64,000 nucleotides of DNA from CAVQEK01 sp963711495. GTDB taxonomy: Bacteria; Bacteroidota; Bacteroidia; Cytophagales; Cyclobacteriaceae. How positions within the stretch are numbered: the stretch's first letter is position 1; each line of letters starts with the position of its first letter. Positions 8,056 through 18,284 of this stretch are shown piece after piece. The notes under the pieces were generated by a model. That model ran no database searches. It had not been told where the DNA came from and worked only from the letters and a program-made list of their open reading frames with translations. The position numbers were made by a program, and so were the translations under genes. The DNA lies in contig CAVQEK010000013.1 of assembly GCA_963711495.1 (NCBI GenBank), positions 1,405,002-1,469,001 of the forward strand. Direction: 5' to 3'.

Positions 8056-10542
8056 TTGTATAAATTTCTCAAGAAACCTGTTTTAAACCAAAGCCAACCC
8101 TTTAACCACAAACTTGTTATGCCTGCAACCTGCTGCACAGAATGGTTCAAATGCCATATATTCACGATATTCATCATTGGCACATTTCAACAAATTTCAT
8201 GGGGTCAGATAAGTGGGAAAGTGACTAATATCAGCGGTGAACCCCTTCCATTCAGTAATGTACTTTTATTAAATCTAATAGACTCCTCCCTGGTGAAGGG
8301 GACGGTAGCTGACCAGACCGGAAGATATCAAATAGAAGATGTCAGCCAGGGCGATTATATGATTCAGGTATCTTCAGTAGGGTACAAGCCATATTTTACA
8401 GGACCTGTTGCCATCAATGAAAGCAAGCAATCGAAGGAGGTGGAAAACTTCACTTTAAAGGAGGATGTCCAACAGTTAAATGACCTCGTCATCACTGAAA
8501 AGAAACTGTTATATGAACAAAAAATTGACCGGTTGGTGGTCAATGTGCAGAGCAGCATAACTTTTTCGGGAAACACCGCATTGGAAGTACTCCAAAAATC
8601 ACCTGGGGTACGGGTGAATCGCCAGAACAACAGCATTTCACTTAATGGGAAAGGGGGCGTGGTGGTGATGATCAACAATAAGATCACCCATTTACCGATC
8701 GATGCCGTGGTGCAGATGCTGGATGGGATGAGTTCGGAAAACATCGAAAAAATTGAACTGATCACTACACCACCTTCGAAATACGATGCCGAAGGCACTG
8801 CCGGTATCATTCATATCGTCATGATAGAAAATCAAGACATGGGTACCAATGGTTCTTTTGGCCTGACGGCTGGTTATAAAAGGGCGGAAATGCTGGGAGG
8901 CAATGTGAGTATATTTCATCGGAAAAATAAAATTGGCTTCCTGTTCGATTACTCCATCAATTATGATAAACCTGTACAGCCAAGTCATTCTTATCGTTCA
9001 CTTGAAAATGACGGAATTTATTGGATGATGAATACGCAAAGCAAAAGGTATGCATCTACGATCGTTCAGAATTTACGGGCTGGTGTTGAATATAATTTAT
9101 CCGATAAAACCAAAGCCAATATACTACTCACCGGATTTAGCAGAAACTGGCAAATGGATGCTTTAACGGAAAACAGCAATCAAATAGGAGTTGATTCAAC
9201 ACAGGTAACGACCATGAAAATTAAAGAAACCAATATTTGGCGAGGTACGACAGTCAATATTGGCCTGGATCAGCAAATTGGAAGAAATCAATCACTTAGT
9301 ATGGATTTTGATTATATCTATTATAAGAACCACAATCCATCAACTTATGATAACCATACCGTCTATAATCAGCCATATGAACCTACGGAATCTCAAATCA
9401 ACGTGGGTAAAGAAACCCCACTTTCCATACAGGTAGTGAAGATAGATTATTCCAATCATTTGTCCGATAATTTTAATCTGGAGGCTGGATTAAAGGGTAC
9501 GCTTTCCCATTTTAAAAATGACGTTTCAGTAGCCAATTTTGATCAGGGTCAATGGGAAGCTGTTGATTCCCTGACAAACATAGCCTACCTCGATGAGAAG
9601 ATATTTGCAGCCTATATTTCTTCCAATTGGAAGGTCACCGATGATATCACGATCAATGCCGGGCTCCGCTATGAATTTACCGGTACCAACCTGGATACCC
9701 ATGAGGAAAGAAGTGCGGTAGACCGAAAATTAAACAATCTTTTCCCAACGATCTTTTTTCAGAAAAAACTAAACAAAACCAGCAATTTTCAACTTTCGTA
9801 CACCAAAAGGATCACCCGGCCAACCTTCAATGATATGGCGCCTTTTGTATTTTTTGTGGATCCTTATACTTTCTTTGCCGGCAATCCAAATTTATTGCCT
9901 GCCATTACTGATTCTTACAAAGCCGATCTCAATTGGCAATCCATGTTGTTATCAATACAATACAGTGATTCGAAAAATGAAATTGCCAATTTCCAACCTA
10001 AATTCAATCCGGAGAATAACATAGAGATCCTTTTTTCCAGAAACATGGATCATTTGAGAACCTGGAACCTGACATCGAGTATACCTTTCAGCCCAAGTAA
10101 ATGGTGGGATGTACAAACCAATCTCTCCGGTAATTACCAAACCTTGATCTCCGATGGTGAATCGGAAGTTTATCATGTCGCTTCCTTCACCGCTAATATC
10201 ATGAATACTTTCTCTTTACCGAAAGATTTTGCCATCGAGTTGACCGGGTTTTATCAATCGAAATCGTTGATGGGAATTTGGGAATTGCTGCCAATGGGAT
10301 CAGTCAACGTGGGTATACAAAAGAAATTGAAAAATGACATGGGAACATTGAGGCTTGCGGGAAATAACATTTTCAACACAAGCAATTTACGCGTTTCAGC
10401 ACTCACTCATCATAGTGGCTTAAACATGGATTTTGACACCCGTTCAATAAGTCTTACGTATACCATAGGATTTGGCAATCATAAACTAAGGAAATTAAAT
10501 ATTAAAAGTGGCTCGGAAGCAGAACAGAGAAGGATTAATTAA
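8056..10542 (+). CDS. Outer membrane beta-barrel receptor with CarboxypepD_reg-like domain and plug
   Basis: 828 residues if the TTG at 8056 is used; an ATG at 8119 (807 residues) leaves a better signal peptide (hydrophobic IFTIFIIGTFQQISWG) and is my preferred start. After it come a carboxypeptidase-regulatory-like beta-sandwich (ISGKVTNISGEPLPFSNVLL), a plug-like segment (ALEVLQKSPGVRVNRQNNSI, then GTAGIIHIVM) and a long barrel of the OMP_b-brl_3 type (TonB-receptor relative, no SusD partner beside it). It probably imports or exports a ligand across the outer membrane, or is a surface barrel; the ligand is unknown. It lies between the oxidoreductase pair and a glycosidase run, but intergenic gaps of over 300 bp argue against one operon. 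Confidence 0.85.
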   Translation: MYKFLKKPVLNQSQPFNHKLVMPATCCTEWFKCHIFTIFIIGTFQQISWGQISGKVTNISGEPLPFSNVLLLNLIDSSLVKGTVADQTGRYQIEDVSQGDYMIQVSSVGYKPYFTGPVAINESKQSKEVENFTLKEDVQQLNDLVITEKKLLYEQKIDRLVVNVQSSITFSGNTALEVLQKSPGVRVNRQNNSISLNGKGGVVVMINNKITHLPIDAVVQMLDGMSSENIEKIELITTPPSKYDAEGTAGIIHIVMIENQDMGTNGSFGLTAGYKRAEMLGGNVSIFHRKNKIGFLFDYSINYDKPVQPSHSYRSLENDGIYWMMNTQSKRYASTIVQNLRAGVEYNLSDKTKANILLTGFSRNWQMDALTENSNQIGVDSTQVTTMKIKETNIWRGTTVNIGLDQQIGRNQSLSMDFDYIYYKNHNPSTYDNHTVYNQPYEPTESQINVGKETPLSIQVVKIDYSNHLSDNFNLEAGLKGTLSHFKNDVSVANFDQGQWEAVDSLTNIAYLDEKIFAAYISSNWKVTDDITINAGLRYEFTGTNLDTHEERSAVDRKLNNLFPTIFFQKKLNKTSNFQLSYTKRITRPTFNDMAPFVFFVDPYTFFAGNPNLLPAITDSYKADLNWQSMLLSIQYSDSKNEIANFQPKFNPENNIEILFSRNMDHLRTWNLTSSIPFSPSKWWDVQTNLSGNYQTLISDGESEVYHVASFTANIMNTFSLPKDFAIELTGFYQSKSLMGIWELLPMGSVNVGIQKKLKNDMGTLRLAGNNIFNTSNLRVSALTHHSGLNMDFDTRSISLTYTIGFGNHKLRKLNIKSGSEAEQRRIN

Positions 10543-10914
10543 TGGTATAATAAAGTTCAATTGAAGGCTACACGGGATGCATAAAATTAAACACGATATC
10601 ACAACTGTGGGATAGAAAAGATAGGGTATCTGGGTAAACTGGTGTCGTTCCAAAGAAGGCTATTCTAATCATTTAGAGTACGCATATATTTTAAATTTGG
10701 GGAAAACCAACCTGCAAGGTTGGTTTTTTTTGTTATTGAAAGCATCAATAAAAATATTCCTTCGCCAGCCTTTCTTTAATTGCCGCTTCTTTATATTCTA
10801 ATACTGGATTTGAGTTATATTTAGATTTTAATAATCAGAAGGATGGAAGGAAATCGAACTTGTCCGTGGCAGGCAGAGGTCCTAACTGTCAATAAGAAAT
10901 TAAAATATTAACCG
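10543..10914. other. Intergenic region carrying a terminator
   Basis: 372-bp gap after the receptor gene. The only clear element is the rho-independent terminator at 10703-10731. The remaining about 180 bp before the next gene presumably holds its promoter; no strict TAnnTTTG box was found. Confidence 0.5.
10703..10731 (+). terminator. Rho-independent terminator
   Basis: The arms AAAACCAACCT and AGGTTGGTTTT are exact inverted repeats with a 3-nt loop (GCA) and run directly into a T-tract. It lies about 160 bp after the stop of the outer-membrane receptor gene and is well placed to end that transcript. Confidence 0.85.
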
Positions 10915-12408
10915 ATGAAAATCAATTCTCATTTTTACGTGCTCAGGGCATTGATTCTGTTTGCCCTTTTATTCCTGAACACCAGGATGGTCCGGGCGCA
11001 AACAAAATCCGTCACTGTTGGTTGGGATAAAATTTTAAATACATCCAAAACCACGCCGACATTACAGGTGGTCGTCAATCCCATGTTGCTTCGCGGCTCA
11101 CCCATCCATGACGGCAGCTTCGAAGCGCTCAAAAATTTGGGGGCTGATTATGTACGATTTGTGCCATGGTTCCCTTATCCCCATATGGCAGTTGCCGAAC
11201 TCAAACCGCCAACGGCAACTCAAACATTCTGGGATTTTAGCCATATTGATCCGATTATAGAAGATTTTATGGAGGCAACCCGGGGGCATTCCGTGGTGAT
11301 GAATTTCAGTACAATCCCGGTGTGGATGTTCAAAACCGAGCAGGCAGTAGAATATCCGGATGATCCCAACCAGGTATTTTGGCCATATAACCAGGGGTAT
11401 CAGCTTCGGGATCCGACCTTTAAGGAGGTGTCCGACTATTTTGTCCGTTTATTCAGTTGGTACACCAAAGGAGGATTTACCGATGAACTGGGGAAATACC
11501 ATAAATCCGGACATTTTTATAAGATCCCATATTGGGAAGTGCTCAACGAACCGGACCTTGAACACAATATTTCGCCGCAGTTATATACAAAAATTTACGA
11601 TGCCGTGGTTACGGCGATGAAGAAAATAGCGCCAGACACAAAGTTTATCGGGATGTCGCTGGCCTTTGAAAATAATCCGGAATGGTATGAATATTTTCTG
11701 GATCCAGCCAACCACAAGCCGGGTGTACCTCTGGAAGGGATATCCTATCATTTTTATGGCACACCCGACGTTGGCGATCAACCCCTGGATTCTTACCAAT
11801 ATTCCTTCTACAACAAAGCCGATGGATTCCTGGCAAAGGTGCGGTATATCGAAAACATCCGTAAACGTTTGGCGCCCGAAACCTTTACGACCATCAATGA
11901 AATTGGAAATATCCTTTCCCGTGATGGCACCAATGAACATATTCCTGATGCTTACTGGAACCTGTCAGGAGCTATGTATGCCTACCTCTATGTGGAATTG
12001 GCCAAGATGGGAATTGATGTGGCAGGGGAGTCCCAGTTGGTTGGTTATCCCACCCAGTTTCCTTCCGTGAGCATGATGAACTGGGAAAACGGGAAACCCA
12101 ATGCCCGCTATTGGGTTTTGAAATTATTGAAAAATAATTTTGGTCCTGGGGATCAATTGGTACGAACAAACTCCAATTCGTCTGAAGTTGTCGCCCAGGC
12201 ATTCCTGACCAGTGAAGGAAAAGAACTTTTATTGATCAATAAATGGAATAAAGAAATTTCATTGGAATTGCCCGCTGAATTTAGTGAAGGTCAGATTGTG
12301 GAAGTCAATGTATCGACGGGAGAAAATCCGCCGGAACAAAGACAGTTAACAGGCAATGCATTGGTGCTGAAGCCATTTGCTGTGATGGTAATAAAATCAC
12401 AGGATTAG
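10915..12408 (+). CDS. Secreted GH39-like glycoside hydrolase
   Basis: 497 residues with a signal peptide (about 1-28, ending VRAQ). A TIM-barrel glycosidase body follows: LGADYVRFVPWFPYPHMAVAE, then YWEVLNEPDLEHN with the likely acid/base Glu at about 212, and TFTTINEIGN with the likely nucleophile Glu at about 329. The C-terminal 90 residues look like a beta-sandwich. The overall pattern is that of clan GH-A proteins annotated as GH39/beta-xylosidase-like; true specificity is uncertain. Together with the GH106-like, GH2 and GH36-like genes it suggests plant or algal polysaccharide breakdown. Confidence 0.75.
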   Translation: MKINSHFYVLRALILFALLFLNTRMVRAQTKSVTVGWDKILNTSKTTPTLQVVVNPMLLRGSPIHDGSFEALKNLGADYVRFVPWFPYPHMAVAELKPPTATQTFWDFSHIDPIIEDFMEATRGHSVVMNFSTIPVWMFKTEQAVEYPDDPNQVFWPYNQGYQLRDPTFKEVSDYFVRLFSWYTKGGFTDELGKYHKSGHFYKIPYWEVLNEPDLEHNISPQLYTKIYDAVVTAMKKIAPDTKFIGMSLAFENNPEWYEYFLDPANHKPGVPLEGISYHFYGTPDVGDQPLDSYQYSFYNKADGFLAKVRYIENIRKRLAPETFTTINEIGNILSRDGTNEHIPDAYWNLSGAMYAYLYVELAKMGIDVAGESQLVGYPTQFPSVSMMNWENGKPNARYWVLKLLKNNFGPGDQLVRTNSNSSEVVAQAFLTSEGKELLLINKWNKEISLELPAEFSEGQIVEVNVSTGENPPEQRQLTGNALVLKPFAVMVIKSQD

Positions 12409-12855
12409 GCTATAAATTTTCATTAAAGGAAACAACCGTAAAAAGTGCATTACCCGGGCAAAAAATGTGGGTATGATGGTGTGGGTTGGCACTGATGGAT
12501 CTGTGGGAATGGGCAATGGTAGTTGCAGGATATTTTTTTTGCCTTGTCTTTTTTGCGAACTTTTTTTGACTAAGAAAAAAAGTTCGGCCCGTCCGGAAAG
12601 GACAAATGGCTGGAAGTTAAAACTGGTTTGTTGGTGGAGTATCAAGTTCCGAAATCATGATCCGTTGTTTAGATCACTCAAAATGAACAATGTCATCGAC
12701 AAGGCACAGAGACGCTAAGAATTATTCATTGAGACCCAATACTTTGTGCCCTGGCGATTTCGCGGTTATCTTTATATTTTGTTCAAATGTATCTTCCTGG
12801 GAAAAAGCGGTGTAGAAAAACTGCAATCTGGTACAAGATCATTAACAGTAAAAAA
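12409..12855. other. Intergenic region with two inverted repeats
   Basis: 447 bp without a supportable gene. It holds a perfect 12-bp inverted repeat at 12556-12586 (CGAACTTTTTTT and its complement, loop GACTAAG) and a looser pair at 12701-12750 (GGCACAGAG against CTTTGTGCC) that resembles the dispersed intergenic repeats seen in many environmental genomes. Neither is a standard terminator because no T-run follows a GC-rich stem. Confidence 0.55.
12556..12586. repeat. Perfect 12-bp inverted repeat
   Basis: Arms 12556-12567 and 12575-12586 are exact inverted complements around a 7-nt loop. The stem is mostly A/T pairs closed by a CGAAC/GTTCG clamp. It may be a weak bidirectional terminator or a cruciform; it is 148 bp after the stop of the GH39-like gene. 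Confidence 0.6.
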
Positions 12856-15800
12856 ATGGAGGAGATTTGTAATAGGATTATTCTATTATCGGCCCTGGTG
12901 CTTGCAACCATTTTTTTCTATGGTGGGTGTAAGAACGAAGACACCGATACGCCATTGAGCACCTTGAAAGCGGGTTTTGTCAATCCGCCGGATTCTACAC
13001 GGCCCGGGGTATACTGGTATTTTATGGATGGCAACATGTCGGAAGAAGGCATGACCAAAGACCTGGAATCCATGAAAAGTGCCGGTATCGGGAAAGTGGT
13101 ATTTCTTGAGGTGAATATTGGTGTGCCGCGTGGCAAGGTTGATTTTTTGAGTGAAGAATGGCTCCAACGCTTTAAACATGCGGAACAGGAAGCGCGTCGG
13201 CTGGGTATTGAGATCACCCTGGGCATTGGACCGGGCTGGACCGGAAGCGGAGGGCCGTGGGTCCCTGCCAATGAATCCATGCAGCATCTGGTTTCGAGCA
13301 GTATTCAGGTAACCGGCGGCGATCACAAGACCATTAAGCTGCCGCTGCCTCAGCCCAAAGCACCTTATTTTGGGGAAGGTATTTTTACACCGGAATTAAG
13401 AAAGGAGTGGGAAGAATTTTATAGCAATGTGGCTATGGTGGCGTTTCCAACGCCCGCGATCCAACAAAAAATAAAAGACACCGATGAAAAGGCGTTATAT
13501 TATCGCGCACCCTTTACCTCAGTGACCGGAGTAAAGCCATTTTTGCCAACTCAAATTAACTACACCGATACGCTTGCCGCGGACATTCCAAAAGATCAGG
13601 TGATTGATCTCACCAACAAACTCCTGTCCGATGGCACATTGGATTGGACGGTACCAGAAGGTAACTGGACCATTATGCGTTTCGTAAGCCGCAACAATGG
13701 AGCCATTACCCGTCCGGCGCCTGCCGCGGGATTGGGTTTCGAATGTGATAAAATGGATACCATTGCTCTGGGAAACCACCTCAGCGCCTACGTGGGGAAA
13801 ATTTTCCAAATTATCGGTAAGCCCGATTCAGGCACACTGGGGGGGTTAAAAATGCTCCATATGGATAGCTGGGAGATGGGTGCGCAGAACTGGACGCCAC
13901 AATTTCGTCGGGAATTCTTGAAGCGTAGGGGATATGATCCATTACCGTTTTATCCGGTTTATGCAGGCTATATCGTTGGAACTAGGGAAATGAGTGAGCG
14001 CTTTCTGTGGGACCTGCGGCAAACATGCCAGGAATTGGTATTGGAAAATCATGCCGCCCAGGTTAAAAGATATGCCCACAGGCATGGCCTGGGTTTATCG
14101 ATTGAACCATATGATATGAATCCCACGGCAGATTTGGAACTCGGTAAAATAGCAGATGTTCCCATGGGGGAATTCTGGAGCAAAGGGTATGGATTCAATT
14201 CATCATTCAGTTGTATTGAGGCAGCTTCCATTGCCCATGTTAATGGCGACCCCGTGGTTCAGGCCGAGGCATTTACGGCAGGCGGGAATGAAGCCTGGAA
14301 GCAATATCCCGGGTCTATGAAAGATCAGGGCGACTGGGCCTTTGCCGCAGGCATTAACGGATTTTTTTATCACACTTTTGAACACAAACCATGGGACGAT
14401 ACACTCCGCCCGGGCATGACTATGGGACCGTATGGCGTGCATTGGGACCGCAAACAGACCTGGTGGCCGATGGCTGTAGGATATCATCGCTATATTTCCA
14501 GGTGCCAATTTATGCTGCAAAAGGGCAGAACAGTGGCCGACATTTTGTATTTGACGCCGGAGGGTGCTCCTCAGGTGTTTATCCCGCCATCATCGGCCAT
14601 GACCGATGATCCTGTCCTTCCTGACCGGCGCGGCTATAATTTTGACGGATGCGCGCCGGGACAATTGTATGCCGCCACCATAAAGGATCAGCGGATCGTC
14701 TTTCCGGGTGGGGCTTCTTACCGGTTATTGGTCCTGCCGGCGGTGGAGACCATGACACCACGCTTACTGGAAAAAATCAAATCTCTGGTCCAGGCGGGCG
14801 CTGTGATAGTTGGTTTGCCGCCAAAAAAATCGCCAAGTTTATCAGGATTCCCGGGATGTGACTCTACCATACAAGTAACGGCCAAAATGCTGTGGGGCAG
14901 TTTAGCATCGTCAAAAGCAGCTTCGGAGCATATTTATGGCAAAGGGAAAGTAATATGGGCCGGGAATCCCGGTGATGCGAAAAGTAAAGCACTATATCCG
15001 GAATATAGTGAGACGGCCAGTATATTATATAAAATGGGAGTGCCTGAAGATTTTGAATCTTCGGGGCCGGTGCGCTATACACACCGAACTGCTGAAGGTA
15101 GGGATATTTATTTTGTGTCCAATCGCACGGATCAACAGCAGACTGTAAATTGTACGTTTAGGACTACCAAGGGAGAACCTGAACTTTGGGATCCTTTGAC
15201 GGGCAAGACGAGAATGTTGCCTGAGTTTTCTGTAAATAGTGGTCGGACCACCATTCCAATGGAATTTCAACCCTATCAAAGTTTTTTTGTTGTCTTTGCG
15301 AAAGACGCGTTCGCCGATACAATTGGGAAAAGGAATTTTCCAAATGATAAGATTGTAGAATCCCTCGGAGGTCCGTGGTCAGTATCCTTCGATCCACAGT
15401 GGGGCGGACCCGAAAAAGTGCAATTCGATACCCTGGTAGATTGGACATCAAGGCCGGAAGATGGAATTAAATATTATTCAGGAATTGCGGTGTACCACCA
15501 GAGCTTTGACCTTAAAAATCTCCCGGATACCAGCCAAAGCAAGCGGCTGTTTATGGATTTGGGAAAAGTGAAGAACATGGCGCGTGTAACTCTTAATGGT
15601 CATGACCTGGGCGTGGTGTGGACTGAACCCTGGCAAGTGGACATATCCGGAATAGTGAAGCAGGGCGATAATCAACTGGAAATTACCGTAGCCAATTTAT
15701 GGCCTAATCGTTTGATCGGTGATGCGCCACTTCCTGATGATGGCATAAAGGACGGAAAATTCCCCGATTGGCTCACAAAGGGAGAAAAAAGAACTAGTGG

Positions 15801-15900
15801 GCGGTATACTTTTACCACCTACAACCCATATCACAAAGACGATCCTTTGTTGCCATCCGGATTGATCGGACCGGTAAATATCATTCAAAAGCTTTTTTGA
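12856..15900 (+). CDS. Lipoprotein GH106-like glycosyl hydrolase (alpha-L-rhamnosidase type)
   Basis: 1014 residues from the ATG at 12856, chosen because it gives a lipoprotein signal (ATIFFYGGC, lipobox Cys about residue 23); the longer frame from 12787 has a basic non-signal extension. GVYWYFMDGNMSEEGMTKDL and GIGPGWTGSGGPWV mark the large glycosyl hydrolases related to GH106, followed by a long catalytic body (KMLHMDSWEMG, PYDMNPTADLELG) and a C-terminal galactose-binding-like jelly roll (VTLNGHDLGVVWTEPWQVDI, about 910-930). It probably removes alpha-L-rhamnose from pectic or other side chains at the cell surface. Confidence 0.8.
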   Translation: MEEICNRIILLSALVLATIFFYGGCKNEDTDTPLSTLKAGFVNPPDSTRPGVYWYFMDGNMSEEGMTKDLESMKSAGIGKVVFLEVNIGVPRGKVDFLSEEWLQRFKHAEQEARRLGIEITLGIGPGWTGSGGPWVPANESMQHLVSSSIQVTGGDHKTIKLPLPQPKAPYFGEGIFTPELRKEWEEFYSNVAMVAFPTPAIQQKIKDTDEKALYYRAPFTSVTGVKPFLPTQINYTDTLAADIPKDQVIDLTNKLLSDGTLDWTVPEGNWTIMRFVSRNNGAITRPAPAAGLGFECDKMDTIALGNHLSAYVGKIFQIIGKPDSGTLGGLKMLHMDSWEMGAQNWTPQFRREFLKRRGYDPLPFYPVYAGYIVGTREMSERFLWDLRQTCQELVLENHAAQVKRYAHRHGLGLSIEPYDMNPTADLELGKIADVPMGEFWSKGYGFNSSFSCIEAASIAHVNGDPVVQAEAFTAGGNEAWKQYPGSMKDQGDWAFAAGINGFFYHTFEHKPWDDTLRPGMTMGPYGVHWDRKQTWWPMAVGYHRYISRCQFMLQKGRTVADILYLTPEGAPQVFIPPSSAMTDDPVLPDRRGYNFDGCAPGQLYAATIKDQRIVFPGGASYRLLVLPAVETMTPRLLEKIKSLVQAGAVIVGLPPKKSPSLSGFPGCDSTIQVTAKMLWGSLASSKAASEHIYGKGKVIWAGNPGDAKSKALYPEYSETASILYKMGVPEDFESSGPVRYTHRTAEGRDIYFVSNRTDQQQTVNCTFRTTKGEPELWDPLTGKTRMLPEFSVNSGRTTIPMEFQPYQSFFVVFAKDAFADTIGKRNFPNDKIVESLGGPWSVSFDPQWGGPEKVQFDTLVDWTSRPEDGIKYYSGIAVYHQSFDLKNLPDTSQSKRLFMDLGKVKNMARVTLNGHDLGVVWTEPWQVDISGIVKQGDNQLEITVANLWPNRLIGDAPLPDDGIKDGKFPDWLTKGEKRTSGRYTFTTYNPYHKDDPLLPSGLIGPVNIIQKLF

Positions 15901-16031
15901 AAGACACAGCCATATTTTTTTGATCGGCCAAAACTTATTTCTTTGAATTATGGCTTAGGTCTAGACCTTTATTTATATTTTGAAATTTATAGTTCGAATT
16001 CATTGTTTTACCTTCATAAAGGAGGGTATGA

Positions 16032-17372
16032 ATGATGAAAACTAAAAATTCAACCCACAGAAAAAAAGGTCTGATCCCATATTCCATGGTGCCACCTGGA
16101 TTTGAGGCCATATATACGGGCAATCAATCCTCAGCAGATAGCGACAAGAATGAAATAATTACGACCATAACTTCAGACGATGCTGACCATGAAATCAGAA
16201 AATGGTCGGTCGTACCCTGGACGTGGCCTGGTCAGGAAAAGGATTGGGATGAAGATGTAAAATGTATTAACGACATGCAGCGCCAATTGGGATTATTGGA
16301 TGATGCTACTCGTCAGATCAGGGCACATATCGCCAGCCTGGTACCTTGCGATAGTGGATTCCCCGTAACAGTGGATGAACTGCTGAATGCCATTGGCCGG
16401 GGAAAACTGGACGAACCCTCGTTCCACAATGGGTGCTGGTGTTCCGGGATGTGGTGGTCACAAAAAACTACCCAACCAATGCAGAATGAGAGCATGAAAA
16501 TTATACAGCAATCGTTGCAGGCCTATCTTGCAGGAAAGGGCCGGAAAACCCTGTGCAGACAATTTCCATTTGCCGTCTCGTTTATCAATCATATGTATGA
16601 TTGGTTTGGTCCGCTGATAGCGTTAAAGGAATATCAGAAATTGATGATCAGGCGAATGCTTTTAACCATTGATCACTTTACAAGAGCCCATTACACAAAA
16701 CCTCAATTTTCGGATATCTCGAAATTACATCGAGAAGAGAGACAGGTTAAAGAACTTTTTGATAAGGGAGGCGCAGGGGCTTCTATTGATAAATCAATAT
16801 CTGAGAAAGCGGAATTACCCGAAATATATCAACGGTGGGATCCTGAATACCAGAAAACACTCAATCAAATTGAACATAGTGAAAAAAAGGCGTTGTACCA
16901 GACTTGTTGTGCCATCGCTTCAGGGGTTTATACACTATCGGGGTGTCATCATAATACATTTCATTATGTCGAAAGCTGGATCCATGGCATTGGTACCGGG
17001 CATTTGGACATCCCATCCCGCAAACCGGGCACGGAGAAAGAAAGGATGGGTCATTTGTTGTTTGGTTATGTACTTGGCCTGGATAAATGGCTGTTGGGCA
17101 TTCCGATGCCTTTCCTGCTCCTGGAATTAGGCCATATCGATCTGGGTTTTAATCCCAAAAATGAAATCCTTAGGGTGTATGCGTATCTTGGCGAGGATCG
17201 CGATCCAGTGAAAATATGGCTTGCATGTTGTCTTTGGTATAATCTTTTCACCTGCCCCATCGCTGGAAATCCCGGTGGGTTGGTCCGGCACCCCGATTTA
17301 CTTGAAAGCGCGGCAAAATCCGGAGTTAGTGTACACGAATGGATGGATTCTGTGCGATCATCAAGCCTATGA
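16032..17372 (+). CDS. Hypothetical 446-residue protein
   Basis: Not recognised. No signal peptide or convincing membrane span. Visible features: a Trp-rich N-terminal part (WSVVPWTWPGQEKDWDEDV), a Cys/Trp cluster GCWCSGMWWS near residue 135, a Cys/His cluster (TCCAIASGVYTLSGCHHNTF) near 297-316, and a hydrophobic C-terminal third (LLGIPMPFLLLELGHIDLGF). The start is supported by an unusually good ribosome site for this phylum: GGAGGG at 16021-16026, a few bases before the ATG pair at 16032/16035. It follows the GH106-like gene by 131 bp on the same strand, but nothing in it suggests sugar metabolism. Confidence 0.7.
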   Translation: MMKTKNSTHRKKGLIPYSMVPPGFEAIYTGNQSSADSDKNEIITTITSDDADHEIRKWSVVPWTWPGQEKDWDEDVKCINDMQRQLGLLDDATRQIRAHIASLVPCDSGFPVTVDELLNAIGRGKLDEPSFHNGCWCSGMWWSQKTTQPMQNESMKIIQQSLQAYLAGKGRKTLCRQFPFAVSFINHMYDWFGPLIALKEYQKLMIRRMLLTIDHFTRAHYTKPQFSDISKLHREERQVKELFDKGGAGASIDKSISEKAELPEIYQRWDPEYQKTLNQIEHSEKKALYQTCCAIASGVYTLSGCHHNTFHYVESWIHGIGTGHLDIPSRKPGTEKERMGHLLFGYVLGLDKWLLGIPMPFLLLELGHIDLGFNPKNEILRVYAYLGEDRDPVKIWLACCLWYNLFTCPIAGNPGGLVRHPDLLESAAKSGVSVHEWMDSVRSSSL

Positions 17373-17582
17373 ATCGTCACTTGTTGGAAGTAAGATGGCA
17401 ATTATGTCCTTTTCTTTCTCCCTGTATAAGGATGGGCGGTAAACAGTCGCTTGTAGAATGAGTTTAGTCAACGCTCTTGGAAGTTCATTTCTTTTAATTG
17501 ACCATAGCACTGTCTAATCCAAAATTTGTAATCAAGTATGCGATCGTTTTATGCCGTAAAAATTATTTTTTATTTTAGAAAT

Positions 17583-17600
17583 TCCTCCCTTGAGGGAGGA
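17583..17600. repeat. REP-like hairpin
   Basis: TCCTCCC and GGGAGGA form perfect 7-bp arms around TTGA, followed by GGTGGGTG. This matches the look of dispersed CCTCCC/GGGAGG palindromes that occur in intergenic DNA of many genomes. A single copy was seen in this window. Confidence 0.6.
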
Positions 17601-17614
17601 TAAAGGTGGGTGTC

Positions 17615-17740
17615 ATGGCGAGAAACAAGGTCATCCCATGCCGAAAAGATCTGAAGGACAAAGCCCGCTGTCCATAGTCATCAAGTGTTGAAGAACTGTA
17701 CAGGCGGGTCGGGGACATCCAGAGAAGGCCGATTGGTTTG
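17615..17740 (+). pseudogene. Possible short gene remnants (DUF559-like start, IS3 OrfA-like piece)
   Basis: From 17615 the frame reads MARNKVIPCRKDLKDKARCP then a stop; the IP...DLK.KAR pattern resembles the N-terminus of DUF559 endonuclease-like proteins, which often sit beside such hairpins. From 17687 another frame reads VEELYRRVGDIQ, like the coiled C-terminal part of IS3-family OrfA. Both are very short and neither could be checked by alignment, so this is a weak call. Confidence 0.25.
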
Positions 17741-18284
17741 TGGGGACACCATAGTTGTTAATTTAAGCAAGTATGGTGCTGAATATAAGTATCACAGGTG
17801 TTTTTTCGGATTAAAATTTGGAATCCAAATGAATAATCGATTTTCCTGTTAAAACAGAATACGGCGCTTTCTGTCATTCATCTTACGACATCTTAGAATC
17901 GTTCCGTGAGGAATTTCTGGTTGATAGCTGACCTTCAAAGGATCTCCGTTTGCATGGCAGGAAGGTTACGGCGCCTTCTCTTATTCCAAAAGCAGTGTGC
18001 CCGACGTTATACGTTATATTCAAGATCAGGAGAAACACCATCGAAAGCGAACTTTCATCGATGAATAAAAGGCATTTCTGAAGGCATTCGAAATTGAATA
18101 TGATGAGCGGTTCGTCTTCAAAGAACCTTCCTAACATATATTATCACCAGTCGTTCCTACGGAACGAATTTGGCGCTTTGGATTTTTTTGCTACCCACAA
18201 GACGTTCCTATCGGAACGAAAGCAGATGGTGTTAGAAAGAAATTCAGTCCTTCAGTTAACGACTATGGTGGGGACACAAAACAA

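Noticed and set aside
12687..12760. Possible tRNA-like or ncRNA fold
   Set aside because: The pairing GGCACAGAG/CTTTGTGCC is short and lacks any cloverleaf or known RNA signature; it looks like a dispersed intergenic repeat.
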